Shown here piece after piece: positions 1-11,552 of a stretch of 64,000 bases of DNA. How positions within the stretch are numbered: the stretch's first letter is position 1; each line of letters begins with the position of its first letter. A program made the translations under genes and the position numbers. This stretch comes from Eremophila alpestris peregrina (taxonomy: Eukaryota > Chordata > Aves > Passeriformes > Alaudidae): positions 7,474,898 through 7,538,897 of the forward strand of contig WMCF01000032.1 in the NCBI GenBank assembly GCA_009792885.1, in the 5' to 3' direction. The notes beneath the pieces are model-generated. The model had not been told where the DNA came from and searched no databases. It worked only from the letters and a program-made list of their open reading frames with translations.

Positions 1-3000
1 GAGGCAAAATAAAGAGGTTAGGACCATTTGTTGCTCTGAGGATTCTCTCTGGGAGAGGAGGTGCTGGCACAGTTTTGCAGAGTGTGTGGGGAGAGATGTT
101 GGGTATCATCTGCAAAGGTCGGCCTCACTCACTCCATTTCAATTCCAGGGGTAATTATACCAAAGTGAATGGATTTGCAAGGATTTACACCCTCACAGCA
201 GGGAGGAGAACATGGCCCAGAAGGGACAGGGAGGGGAGAGGCCAGCTGGAATGGGCAGCACAGGATTGCCATGCCTTGACTCAGGGATCTGATCACAGAC
301 AGGGATTTGTGTCAGGCCAGAGCTGAAGGTTCAGGTCCTTGTGTGCTCCAGGGCTTGTGGTGGAGGTTCCCTCTTTCCCCTGAGTGCAGTTGGGGTGTTG
401 CTGCCCTCAATTTACAGCAGAGACTTGACACTCAACCCCAAGAGCCCTTGAGATATCAGCTCTGTGCTACTGCAAGATGTGCAGCAAAGATTTTCCCCCG
501 AGGCTCATCCCTCCAAAGCCCTTCCCCTCTCACTGTGTCCTCTCTGTTGCTGGAGAGTGGGAAAGACTCACAAGATTTGGACCTGAACAGGTAGCCAAAA
601 TAGAAACCCTCTGTGGCCAGAAAACAGTACAGAAATCTGGATTTTGAGGGAGAAACCAACCTGCTGGAGTGGCTGAGGAATGCTGTGGCAATCCAGGCCA
701 TAGGATGGAGCACAACAAAGCAAAGGCATGGGGAGACCCAGCTCTCCTCTCCTGTGTGGGTCGACCTTCAAATGCTCCTTGAGCACCTTTTTATGAGCAG
801 TTAATGGGTCTCAGCTAAGAGAGACCCATAAGATCTTTCTGATTGGCAGAAAAATTGGGGAACTTGGCTTCACTGCCAAAGAAAAGGTTTGTTTTCAGCC
901 ATCCTAGTCTGGATTAATGCTCCCATAATGTGCAGGAGGGAGGGAGAGGTCCCTGTAAGTGAGGCCAGCCTGCCTTGGGTGTTCTCTGGCCTCTCTTCAC
1001 TGGGGGGAGAAAAGAAGCATCCTTGCACCCTTACCCAAGTACTTTGAGCTTCATTCTGAGGCTGCTCATCTTTTGCTGTGTACAAAACACACTTCTGTGA
1101 CACCCATGGCAAAAGCCTGACGAATTAAATCAGTAGAAGTGAAACTGCTGCAGAATAACCTGGCGTGGCTCCATCAGAATCTTTGTTTTGTCGTGGGAAG
1201 CCTTCCTTTAGGAGGATAAACAAACAACCCCCCACTCCAGGGTCCCTCAGTGAGGCCAAGCCTTGCCTCTCCCCAGAAATAAACCTTTCATCTTTCTTTT
1301 GTAGAGGTATTTATGATCCTGAAGGGAGAGGTCTAAAGGCAGGAGCTGCAGTCCCACACCCTCCTCCTGCCCCAGCCCTGGCACCTCTGGGTCTCTCTCT
1401 GCAGCCAGAAAGGTGCCATGAGATGAGGGATTGAGCCAAGCAGCCTGCAAAGCCCTCTGATTGTCCTGGAGGGTGCAGAGCCATGCCCTGCACTGCTCCT
1501 CCCTGGTTCAGCTCACCTTTGAACTCCGGTGCCAAACCTGAGAGAATTCACCTGCTTCCACACAGGGCAGAGAGGGATCTTCCTGTGAGAGTTTCTTTTG
1601 TCTTTTCCTTTATGCAAGTGGCTGGCAGGCTGTGGAGGAGCTGAAGAAACAGCTCTGGATTCTGAAGAAGAAAGAAAACCGGACATTTCCCCCCCTCCTT
1701 TTCCCTGAGAAAAAGTAATTTAGGTAAATTTACCCACGGCCGGCGCACGGCGATGGCTCCCAACTTTGTTAATGGAAACCTGGTGATCCATAACACTTGT
1801 GTGGGAGATGTTTGCTCCAGGGTAATGCAATATTAATGTTAATATCAATGATCGATCAGGGGATTTGCAAGAAAGGCATAAAGTATTTAATTATAATTAC
1901 ATTGGGAATGGCTTTGTAATGGCGACGACATTTGAATAAGGTCACGTCTCGCCCTCACCCCTGTTATGTTGTTCTATATTAAATGCCATTCACTTTAAAC
2001 TGCTGGAAACCTTTCTGGAGTCGTCAGAATATAATATACTGGGCAAATTGAAATATGTCCCTTCATTTTTTTTTTCAGAATATGATTGATATCCTTTGCA
2101 AAACAAATGTTAACACCTCTTTGTACACAAATTTCTTTGATTATGTGTTAGGGAAACTAAAGTGTGACAGTCTCTCCTAGCAGGTACTTTACCATGAGGA
2201 AAAGACGTGGCTATTTGTGAATATTAATTCATCTTATAGGAAATGGCTGTGGATCTCTGCTGTAAATCCACTTGGGTGTATTTCTGCCTTTCCTAATGCA
2301 TTGATTTGTAGCCATAAACTGCTTCTCCACTGGTCTCAGCAGCCCACAGCATTCACCTCACCCAGGTGTTGCTCAGGAGGGACTTTTGCTGTCCCTGAAT
2401 TATCTCTGGTTGACAGCATCCAGCAAGAACACATAGTAACAATCATATTTGCATGTTTCACAGCAGAAAAATATGTATTTCGAATATACTGCAGGTGTGC
2501 ACCATAACCATCAGCCCAAGAGCAGCATAAAACAATCAGGAGAAGGGATCTGGGTATAAAACACAAATATTTATCTGTAGGCAGGACCCCAGGGGTGCAC
2601 AGGTACCCACCCACAACGAGGGCATGCAAACACTGAAGCACTAAAGGAGGACACAACCTTCCCACACCTATTTACAACTGAGCATAAACACCAAAGGAGC
2701 AAATTCTCTTCCCTCTTCAAATGGGAACCCATCTGTCCAGCCCCCCCCTGCCCAGAGGTTTTCTTCTTTTCCTAACATCAATGTCAACAGCAGATCAATC
2801 CGATCTAAAAAGTCAAATTTTGCTTTCAGGTTTTCACCCAGAGTAACTGCTGATGCACAGAGAATTGAAAGCTCCCATTTGAAAGGCAGAATTTGGTCTC
2901 AAGAAACCATCCCTTCAAAGTTTGGAAGACATGCAGTGATGTAATGGACATGATTTTCCATTTTCTCTTCCCTGAAGGAGAAGCAAAGAGTTTTGCATGC

Positions 3001-4674
3001 TGTAGAGGTGCCTGAAGATAACAAGTTTTATAGTTTTCCAAAAAATGGGCATTTATTACCAATCAGTGTGAAATACAGCTGATGGTAAATTTTAAGCACA
3101 TGGCAGGAGTTTCAGCATCATGACAACATACATCATGCATTTTTACAACATATAAGTGCAGTGCTATTGCTCCCTTCCTCAATAACAATATATAAGAATA
3201 TATAGTATAAATGTACAGTATATATTAGACACAATGTAAAATAACTTAGTGAAATGTCAAAGCTTCTGCATAAAAATTCAAGTCATGCCTGAGCATACCT
3301 CTATGCTGAATCTCATATACCTTCATTTACCTTTAGTTCCCATTGCAAAGATCATTTTATCTCTGTATTTAATTGCTTAAAACCATCAGAATTCTTGTCT
3401 TTTTTTCCCTTTTATCTGCAGTAGGTGAAGACTGCAGTGGCCAAGTCAAAGCCAGGGTTTTGTGGAGCCTTTGCTAACACTGTTTATGTTCTGAGGAGCA
3501 ATTAATTGTATGAAAGCAACTTCTTAAAAGCTCATTACAGTTCATCAGTGTCCATCAGGTTCTGTGCCAAAACCTCCCACTGCATGTAAATGGTAATGAA
3601 GTGGCTTTCTCAGAAATGGAGCTCATGAGCTAACATTGGTATCTGGAAATTGTAAATCTCACCAGTTCAGCTGAAATCATATCAAGCACCACTTTGGTAA
3701 TTGCTTGCAAGAAGGATCAATAAAAATCTATTTAATGGGAATACACAACTTGTCTCAGGGCAGGTAGGTGGAATTTTAGCTTGGCTTGACTCTTGACAGA
3801 GACGTTGCAGTGCCAGGTTTCCCTTCTCACTTGCTAAATGAAAAATTGTCAAGGACTTTTCTGCAGCATCTCAGGAAGATTTCTGATAGTACAAGGGAAG
3901 AAGTGTTGTGGGTTTTTTTTTTTTTAGCCAAGGCATTAAGAGACTCTTTGACTGTCACATTACCCATCAAAATCTGCCAGAGTTTAGGTCTCTTGGAATT
4001 ATTTTGAATACAACTTCACTTCAACATTGTAAACAACTCTGCCCCGAATATAAACAAAAATATACTTGACATATTTATCAATAACGACTTTTCCTAGTGA
4101 ACAATGAATTAAAGCTGCAAAACAAAGTTTGAAACGTGATGTTAAAAGAAAAAATAATGGAAGACAGGGTGATTTTCCATAATTCCTTTTAAGAAATAAA
4201 TTTCCACCACCCTCCCCCCTACATTCCCAGCCAGTGTAAGTCGACAGAATTACACTGGTTTAGATCAGCTTAAGTTCTGACCTATATACCCCAGTGGAGT
4301 TAATCCTAATTTCCACCACTGGAAGTGGGATCAAATTCACTTTGTCTTTAATAAAGCAGTGGATGATAAGCAAGTCTCTCCTCTGTCGGATTCTGCTTGA
4401 GAAAGGAAATTCTTCGTGGTGCTAAATGACATCCCAGACAGTTCAGAAAATAAAGCTGGACTTTCATAAATTTCAGCGTGGTGAAAACCGATATTGGTAA
4501 CAGTTATTTATGCTTTAATCTTAGCAAAGTTCTTTGGGTACAGACAGAGCATCAGCTGGTGAGTCTGTAACCCTTTCTGAGCACTGCTTGGGAGGGAAAG
4601 GAGGAGGCAGGAGGCTGAATTTCAGTGACACGAGGCTGCTGTGACTCAGACTCTGTGACCACAAATAAATCACA
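1..4674. other. Intergenic flank downstream of FOXL3
   Basis: I see no supported coding exon here. Open frames are short and have no recognisable protein family. The stretch is AT-rich, with a notable block near 1795-2060 that has several TAAT-type homeodomain sites, and a weak AT-repeat patch around 3185-3240. The end next to FOXL3 should contain that gene's 3' UTR. On the minus strand the variant poly(A) signal ATTAAA occurs at 4514-4519 and again at 4347-4352, but neither can be assigned without transcript data. Confidence 0.6.
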
Positions 4675-5145
4675 TCACATTGTCCAGAACTGCAGATTAA
4701 TATGAGGGGCCTCCAGTAGGTGATATTTATTTTCCTGCATGTTATACTGGGATCTCAGGACAGGCAGAGGGTCGGGGGCTGAGAGGATGTAATCGATGCT
4801 AAATTTGATTTCAGAATCCGATTTTGCCAAGGAGGAATTGCTCAGGCTCTGCCTGTTGGGAGCAAACCCACAAGGCTCCAGAAGTTTTGGGCCCGGTTCA
4901 ATTCTTTCATGTTTACTCTCAGGAGAGGAAATGCTGTTCAAAGCAGAGTCCACAGAAGAGATCTTGGGGGACGAAGGACTTTTCACTCCGCTTGGTCTCT
5001 GCTCCTTGTGCTCCCTCTTCACGTTCCTCCTCCTCCGTCTTCTCCTGTAATTCCCATTTTCAAAGAGATCCAGCATGGACTCGCATCCTGTTGCAAAGCT
5101 CCAATAGTTTCCTTTCCCCTTCTCATTCCCTTCTGTTCTGGGAAC
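4675..5145 (-). CDS. FOXL3: FOXL3 coding exon 3 and stop
   Basis: The exon encodes residues 93-248 and a TGA stop. It begins VPRTEGNEKGKGNYWSF, the second wing of the forkhead fold, then MLDLFENGNY and seven arginines. The rest is low in hydrophobic residues and rich in Ser and Pro, fitting a disordered regulatory tail. The final residues are HINLQFWTM. Confidence 0.93.
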   Translation of the reverse strand, partial: VPRTEGNEKGKGNYWSFATGCESMLDLFENGNYRRRRRRRNVKREHKEQRPSGVKSPSSPKISSVDSALNSISSPESKHERIEPGPKLLEPCGFAPNRQSLSNSSLAKSDSEIKFSIDYILSAPDPLPVLRSQYNMQENKYHLLEAPHINLQFWTM

Positions 5146-6470
5146 CTGTATTTATTTAAAGGCAGTTCAGTGTTTGTATGTGTTACAGATGCTGCTGTTG
5201 AGCATCTGCATCCATTTACATTCGAGAATGGTGTAAACACATTTGACAAGACTTTTAAGCCTATTCTCTGTCATTATATGAGTAAGATGTAAACCCCCAT
5301 CCCCTTCAATTTGTTATCTATTAGCATACATCAGACAAGGATATATTCCTTATCTCTGTAATTGACAACTCAGAGGGATTTTCAGTGATTTGCAGCTCAT
5401 CTGCTTGTTTCCCTTCTTTCCTACTGATGAGATTATTGCTGCCTATATATTTTTTTTTAGCCATGCACAGCGTGTCTGTAAATACACAGGAACTGATCTT
5501 ACCTTCACAAAACAACTGTTAAGCGACAAGTTATGTCGGATGGAGTTCTGCCAGGCTCTTTTATTCGATCTGTAGTAAGGAAATTTCTTCATTATAAAGT
5601 CATAAATGCCAGAGAGGGTGACTTTATTTGAAGGGCTTTGCTGGATGGCCATTGCAATTAAGGCAATGTAGCTGGAAAAAGGAAAACTTGCTGTTACACC
5701 TTCGACTCAGGTTTTTAGGACCACATGGGTACACGCGGAAGCATCCTGCTTCCAAAATTCCCCCCGGAGGATCTGTGCCCTGACCCGAGGTGTGCCAGGG
5801 AGAAGCCCTGAGTGTGGTCCCTGCTTGTCCTTGCAGGAGCCTCAGGTGACACGGAGGTGACACTGCCAGGCACCGAGTCCCCGCAGAGCAGAGCACAGGA
5901 GCACAAACACCTCCCCAACTCCTCCTGGAAAGTTTCCCTGAGCAGGGAGGCTGCAGTGAGACAGACCAGCCTCAGAGTCACTGCCACTGGAGACCGACCC
6001 TGCTCGTGGAAAGGACCTCGGGTGTCCCTGTGAGCATCCACACCCACACCGTGCATCTTCCCACCCCACCGGGGCTTTCTGCGTCCCAATCACCCGCTGG
6101 CACATTGAAACATCCAACTCCCTTCTCCCACGGGTCCTGGAGCTGGGAGACTGAGATCTGCAGGCTTTAGGGCATTGCCAGAGTTGCTGTGACCCCTCAC
6201 GGGAGGAAACAAATCATGAACACACGGAAAAGGGGGAAATCTGCTCGCTGCAGCGCCTGCAGCAGGGCCGGACCCACTGCACACACCTGGCCCCTGCTCC
6301 CCTGAGATCCCACCAGCCCAGAGCTCACCAGAGACACGGGGGCTTGCAAAAACTTCCTCTTACCTGTACGCTGGTCTGGTGAATTTTTTCTCCTCGTCAG
6401 AACTACAGGTAGGATAATCATCCCCGTCGTAATTGAAGCAGTTGTAGGGGTACTGCGTGTTGTCAAACAT
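4675..6470 (-). CDS. FOXL3: FOXL3, forkhead box transcription factor (complete, 3 coding exons)
   Basis: This is a nuclear DNA-binding regulator of the forkhead family and a paralogue of FOXL2. In medaka, foxl3 is known to stop female germ cells from entering spermatogenesis; a role in this species is inference. Three exons (6364-6470, 5503-5671, 5145-4675) join through clean GT-AG introns of 692 and 357 bases into 248 codons. Residues 1-30 are acidic and Tyr/Asn-rich. The forkhead domain covers about residues 32-125: it starts RPAYSYIALIAMAI, carries the recognition-helix motif WQNSIRHNLSLNSCF (H82), and ends in the wing region GKGNYWSF. A run of seven arginines (126-132) followed by NVKREHK is a likely nuclear localisation and DNA-backbone contact. 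The Ser-rich C-terminal half (about 133-248) ends HINLQFWTM. The start at 6470 has a purine at -3 and gives the expected acidic N-terminus. FOXL2 is normally a single exon and differs in its C-terminus, which with the FAM20C neighbour favours FOXL3. Confidence 0.93.
5146..5502 (-). other. FOXL3 intron 2 (357 bases)
   Basis: The donor is GTAAGA and the acceptor is AAATAAATACAG. The acceptor has a poor pyrimidine tract, but the reading frame joins exactly (K|VPR), as in other forkhead proteins. No further feature is seen. Confidence 0.85.
5503..5671 (-). CDS. FOXL3: FOXL3 coding exon 2 (forkhead core)
   Basis: The exon completes Ser36 and encodes residues 37-92, from YIALIAMAIQQSP through helix 3 (WQNSIRHNLSLNSC) to FVK. 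It ends in phase 0 at the donor AAG|GTAAGA. This is the most diagnostic part of the gene: helix 3 is nearly invariant across FOXL proteins. Confidence 0.95.
5672..6363 (-). other. FOXL3 intron 1 (692 bases)
   Basis: The donor is GTAAGAGG and the acceptor is TTTTTCCAG. It interrupts the start of the forkhead domain. The middle is GC-rich; no other exon or RNA is evident inside it. Confidence 0.85.
6364..6470 (-). CDS. FOXL3: FOXL3 coding exon 1
   Basis: The exon encodes residues 1-35 plus two bases of Ser36. It opens with ATG TTT GAC AAC and codes for the acidic segment DGDDYPTCSSDEEKKFTRPAY. The donor is AG|GTAAGAGG, a strong consensus. The split serine codon (AG|C) is completed by exon 2. 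Confidence 0.93.
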
Positions 6471-7110
6471 CGTCCCGGCTCTCCTCGCTCAGCTCCTGTG
6501 GAGTGAGAGACAGAGAGAGATGGAGCGATGTTTCTCAGAGCTTGGACTCCCTCCTCCCTTCTTCCCTCCCCTCTGTCTGCCTCATTCCCTCTCTCCCCCC
6601 TCCTCACACTCGCTCTCCTCCGTGCACACACACACACACACACACACACACTCCGCGATGGGGTGGGGATTGTTTTTATTGCCATTCTCCCGTCCCACAC
6701 AGCCAGTCCGCTCTGATATTATTTTTTTGGGGGTTGCATTCATCGCAGTTATTGCAGTTCGGGGTGGCGGGGGGCTGTGGGAGATGCAGAACGGGCTGTT
6801 TGCGGTGCCGGTAGCACCGCGCTGGGTGGTCCGGGCTGGAGCGGGGCCAGCGCTGCCCCCGCCGCATCCTCGGCGTGACAAAAGGATGCTGACACATCGC
6901 GCTTCAGCGTCTGCACTCGGAAATTAAACTTTGAGGAGCGGAGCGCAGCTCCCCATCCTCCCCGCGCTCCGTGTTTTTGCCTCCCCCAGCAGAGCCGGGG
7001 TTGGCTTTGTTAATTATTTATTTATTTTGGGGGGAAAAAACCGACGTACAATAAACAGGAGCTCCCGCGCTGATCTGCCATCTATAATACGGTATAATAG
7101 ACATAAATTA
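6471..7110 (-). promoter_or_regulatory. Probable FOXL3 5' UTR and promoter region
   Basis: This segment lies immediately upstream of the FOXL3 ATG. Part of it (about 6750-6960) is GC-rich with frequent CpG for this window, as in a small CpG island. It contains a CA microsatellite at 6625-6651 and an AT-rich stretch near 7010-7040. A forkhead-type site, ATAAACA, lies near 7051-7057. No transcription start can be fixed from sequence alone. Confidence 0.4.
6625..6651. repeat. CA dinucleotide microsatellite
   Basis: About 13 perfect CA units (TG on the FOXL3 sense strand), some 155-180 bases upstream of the FOXL3 start codon. It may fall in the 5' UTR or core promoter. Confidence 0.95.
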
Positions 7111-9480
7111 TATTTCCGTGACTAAAGGAAAATCTGTGCGTTCAAAGAAAGTAGAACAGAGGGGTATGAGGGACTACTGTCAAGCAGGAAAGTAAAAGGA
7201 AAATAGCTGTAGGCAGGAGAGCTGCCTGTGTGGGCTTTGATCTGAAGGATGAATTAGACTAATAGCCCTGTGTGTTGGCATCCAATACTGTAACAATTTA
7301 ATAGTTCTTCAATGCTTTGGAGTGTTTTCCAACAAGTGATGTAAACCAAAGGCATCGCGCGCCGTTTCAGGGGGGGGACTTAAAAAGGTGTGTGCCACAC
7401 GATAATTAAATTATTTGAAGACAGCTCTGTCCCAGGAAATAGCCCCAAGGAGGAAAAGGGGTTTTGGAAAAGAGAAAGCAAATTGGTGTGCAGAGAGTTT
7501 CCCTGGATGGAAATATAAAAGCAGAACCACTTGCAAAGCAACTTTTGTTTTTTGTAGCATCTTTCACACAAAGTGTGTCCCCAAACCCCTTTTGGAGTTA
7601 AAGGATACAATTAGGGGAAAATTCATCTGAGTGATAAAGAGCCCTTTAAAATGATGCTTTATTGGCTCCCAGAGTTCTGATATAAGAAGGCTTTTCCTGG
7701 GGAATGTAACAGGACATTAAAGCAGGGCACAGGGGGAAATAGAAGGCATGAGAGAAAAAAAAAAACATAGAGATGAGGTATTTTCTTGGGAATATTAAAG
7801 CAGAGCAGATAGCCAAAATAAAAATTATCTCCACTCTAAAATACATCAATAGGCATATGCATGAGGCATCCACTGCAGAGGAGGTGTTAATTCAAAGGGT
7901 CAGCTCCTGCTGCCTAAGGCATTGGCAGGGCTTTAATACTGAGTGAGACAGAGGAGAGTCAGTGGAGGAAAATGAAATCTATAATGTCTGATCTTCATTC
8001 ATACTCTGTCCAGCTGGACTAGAAGGTTTAAAGTAAAGAAGGAGCCATGTCACTGATTTGGGAAGATTCTCCCTCACTAAAACCCATGATCCTTGAAACA
8101 CAAGTAGGTGTCCACTTTGATTTTTAGCAGTGGTTCTTCCCTTTGGAGGTGTTTTACCTCACTAAAATTCCAGTTACTCAGACTGAAGACTAAAAAAGGT
8201 CTTGCTCTATAACAATTTCAAAAGTCTTGATTTATAACAATTTCAGGAAGCAGAACTGGGTTGGCTGAGTGCTTTTACCCAATCTCTAAGCACCCTTTTT
8301 TTAGTTCTTTGTATTCTATTTATGAAAATTGGCTTATGAAAAATCAGACTAAGCACTTTGACCAAAATCCTCACATATTTAATTGGTGACGTTTTCTGTA
8401 ATGGGAATTAGAGCAAATGGCTGTAGTGTCATGTATGAAATAATGTTAATTATCTCTCTTGCTGTATTTTCTTGCAGAGGTGAGTGTAGCCCACTTGTCC
8501 ATCTCCAGCCCATCTGCAATGTGCATTACAGCTCATGGCCATGGGATTCCTCACCCCTGCCAGTTAAATTTCCATCTCAGCAGTTTGTGAGGCTCAGTTG
8601 AGCAAAGGGAGTCAGATCATGGGTTGTTGTCCTTGGAGTGAGTGGGACCGTGGGTGGGTGGTGCAGGGGCAGCTTGGGCAGGACACAGGAAACTCCTGCC
8701 ACTGCCATTTGTGTCACACATCATCTGGGGATGGACATCAGCACTTCCTGAGAGCTGGAGGATTTGGTTTCTGGGCTCTGGAAATGTCACTGCATTCACC
8801 TGCTGCAAAGTCACACAAGACCCTAAGAAGAACACAAACCATTTCAGCATCAGAAACAAATTACATATGATCTCTCATAAACTTGCTTCTGAAACCCATA
8901 CATGCAAAACTGGCAGAATGGTTCACAAGGTAATTTTTAAAGCCTTCATGCTGATATTTCATCTCCCAAGTGAGTGCTTATGGCCCAATTATAATCCTTG
9001 AAAATAACATTCATAAAGGAATGTGAACATGCTCTTGCATGTACCATGGTGGGTGAGCAGGTGCCATGCTCAGGGTGGCAGAACATGGTGTACAAAAGTT
9101 TTTTTTTCCCCAGCATCTGTGCAGCCATTACAGTTTAACTGGAGCAATTATAACTCACCTCTGTCATTATCATAAAAGCATCATTTTGCCAGGCTACTGT
9201 TTTCTTACGTTGTATATTTTCAGAACACAAAGCTGTAAACCATTTGATTTGAGATAGTAAACAGGCAGTAAAACTGAAAGATTTGACTAAGTTTTTAAAC
9301 ATTGATATTAAAAAGTAATTTGCAGTTTTTTGTAATTATGACAGAGATTATGAAAGTTGTGCACGAAATTCAGACAAGCCATAAATCCAAACAGGGCTGA
9401 ATTACTGCTCATTATGGGATAACACAATAACAGGGAGCACCTCAGTGTTTAGGACTGAATGCTGGCATTCCATCCTCTGA

Positions 9481-9507
9481 CTGGTGTGGACTGGTGTGGA
9501 CTGGTGT
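9481..9507. repeat. Short tandem repeat, about 10-bp unit
   Basis: The unit CTGGTGTGGA is repeated twice, followed by a partial third copy CTGGTGT. Confidence 0.8.
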
Positions 9508-10398
9508 CTCCCAGGGCATCACCACCCTCACAGCCAAGAATTTCTTCTTAATATGAAGTCTATCCTTTAAGTTAGTAGGATTTTTCCTGCCTCAGCTGTG
9601 AAAATCCTCCAAAATCCTGATCCATGGGGCTTTTGGAGTCACGAAGGAAGAGCTGGAGGGTTTGGAATGAGGGTAAGCTGAGAGATGATGCCCATTCTTT
9701 GCCACACAGAGCAGCTCTTGTGCTGGCACAGCATTCAAATCCTGACTCTGATGAAGAAAGGGACACCAGCCTGGCACAGCTTCATCACCTCATCCTTCTT
9801 TGGTCCTTCCCCATTCCAGCTGTCCAGAGTCATTTGGCCACAGGCCTCCCTTCATCCACTGTTTGGATTCTGCACCAGACACAGCCCATAACTCAGGCCA
9901 GGAAACTTGTTCCAGATGTTAATTAACTCCCCCTGCATTAACTGGAATCACACAATTAAGGCCTGATTATTTATAAAACCATTTTGTCCAGAGAATTGGG
10001 AGAATTAGGAACATCCTGGCTCAGGCTTCCACACAAATGTCCGTGAGCTGTTAAACTGTGGAAACTGGCACGGGTTTGTCCCACACATTTATTTGCAGCC
10101 ATCATCATTATTCCAGAGGAGAAAGGGCAAGAGTCAGCCAGGGAATGGAGGAGCAAAGGAACAGATTCCCAACCAAGCAAAGGTCTGCTGTTGTATCCCT
10201 CAGAGATTCCCATCAGCTATCCCTGTGTCTTTCCCAGGGCCACCAAGCTCAGTGATTCTCACACACAAATTACAATATTTAGGTAATTACTCAGGGGCTG
10301 GAGGGCCAGAGCTGGGTGTGTGGTGCTTTGTCAGCTCTCTGCCACATGGCCATTGGTTTAAGGGGTTTTTCTGGGGGGTCACACAAGCACTTGACATG

Positions 10399-10499
10399 TC
10401 CACAACACAGCAAACTTGAACTAACTCAAAACTGTTCCTCCCATCTGCGTCCACAACACAGCAAACTTGAACTAACTCAAAACTGTTCCTCCCATCTGC
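10399..10499. repeat. 51-bp tandem duplication
   Basis: Two essentially identical adjacent copies begin TCCACAACACAGCAAACTTG and end CCCATCTGC. The lack of divergence suggests a recent duplication. Confidence 0.92.
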
Positions 10500-11435
10500 C
10501 TTGCACACAATTCCAGAGGCTCTGGGGGGTTTTTATCGTCTGATGTGGACAAAATGGACAAATACAAAGGAGCACCAGCTTTGCCCAAGCTGCCCCATGG
10601 TGGTGCAGCTCAGAAGCTCGTGGCTGGGTGGGGAGGGGGGCTCAGAGCAGCTGGAGCAGAGGCACAGCAGTGTCTGTGTGACTCCAGCCAGCACAGGGGG
10701 TCCCTGGGCACAGCTGTGACCCTGCAGGGGCTGTTTTAATCAAGGCTGGGTGGTCAGAGGATCCCCTGGTGGATCCCTCAGGGGTGGGGGCTGCCCCAGG
10801 ACCCCCGGCTGCAGCAGGGCAGGATGGGCAGGGTCACCCACTGCTGACACCTTCACTGCACCTCAGGGAGCAGGAGGGACAGGGAGAGGCAGCGCTCTGG
10901 TGTTTTCCTGAGTTTATTTTCCTCTGCAAGTTGTAATTCATTCCAGTTCCCTTACTCACAGCCCTCTCCCACGCAGAGGTTTTCTGGGAGCTGCATGAAC
11001 AATCCCAAAACAATGCAGATCAAACTGGCAGGGCAAAAGCAGCTGGAAATTGGCCCCTAAGCAAGTGCTGTTGTTTCTTTAGAGGAAGGGGATGGCAGCA
11101 GGAACAGCACCTTCCTTCAGAGCTGAGCTGCAGGGTTACCTGCCCCCAGGTTCTGGTTTCTCTTCAGGGATAATCCCTTCAAATTTCCCCATAAGGTGCA
11201 ACCTGTGGCTGCACAAACTATCCTAGGATAGCCCAGTTTATCCCAATATCCATCTTTATATTAGGACCACACTTTATAATGATTCCCAAGTCTTAATTAC
11301 CCGGTGATGATAATATTTCACCATTACCAATATGATTTCTTTTCTTGCATAACTCAACCCTCCTCACTCACAATTCTGACCTGATGTATTTCTCCCTGTA
11401 AGCAAATTCAATTATCAAGGGTTTTCTTCATTCTG

Positions 11436-11436
<1 letters not shown>

Positions 11437-11469
<33 letters not shown>

Positions 11470-11552
11470 AAAAAAAAACCCAAAAAACCCCCAAACAAAC
11501 AAACAAACAAACAAAAAAAACCAAAACAAAAAAAAAAACCCCAAAAAAACCA
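11437..11552. repeat. A-rich low-complexity tract
   Basis: About 30 A residues are followed by interrupted A runs with CC, CCC and CAAA units. It could be a decayed retroposon tail, but no element body is recognisable to its left. Confidence 0.9.

Noticed and set aside
6197..6927. Open frames on both strands over the FOXL3 upstream region
   Set aside because: They read through the CA microsatellite (Thr-His or Val-Cys repeats) and compete with the clear FOXL3 exon 1.
11437..11552. Poly-A tract as the tail of a processed pseudogene
   Set aside because: No coding remnant or target-site duplication could be seen on its left.
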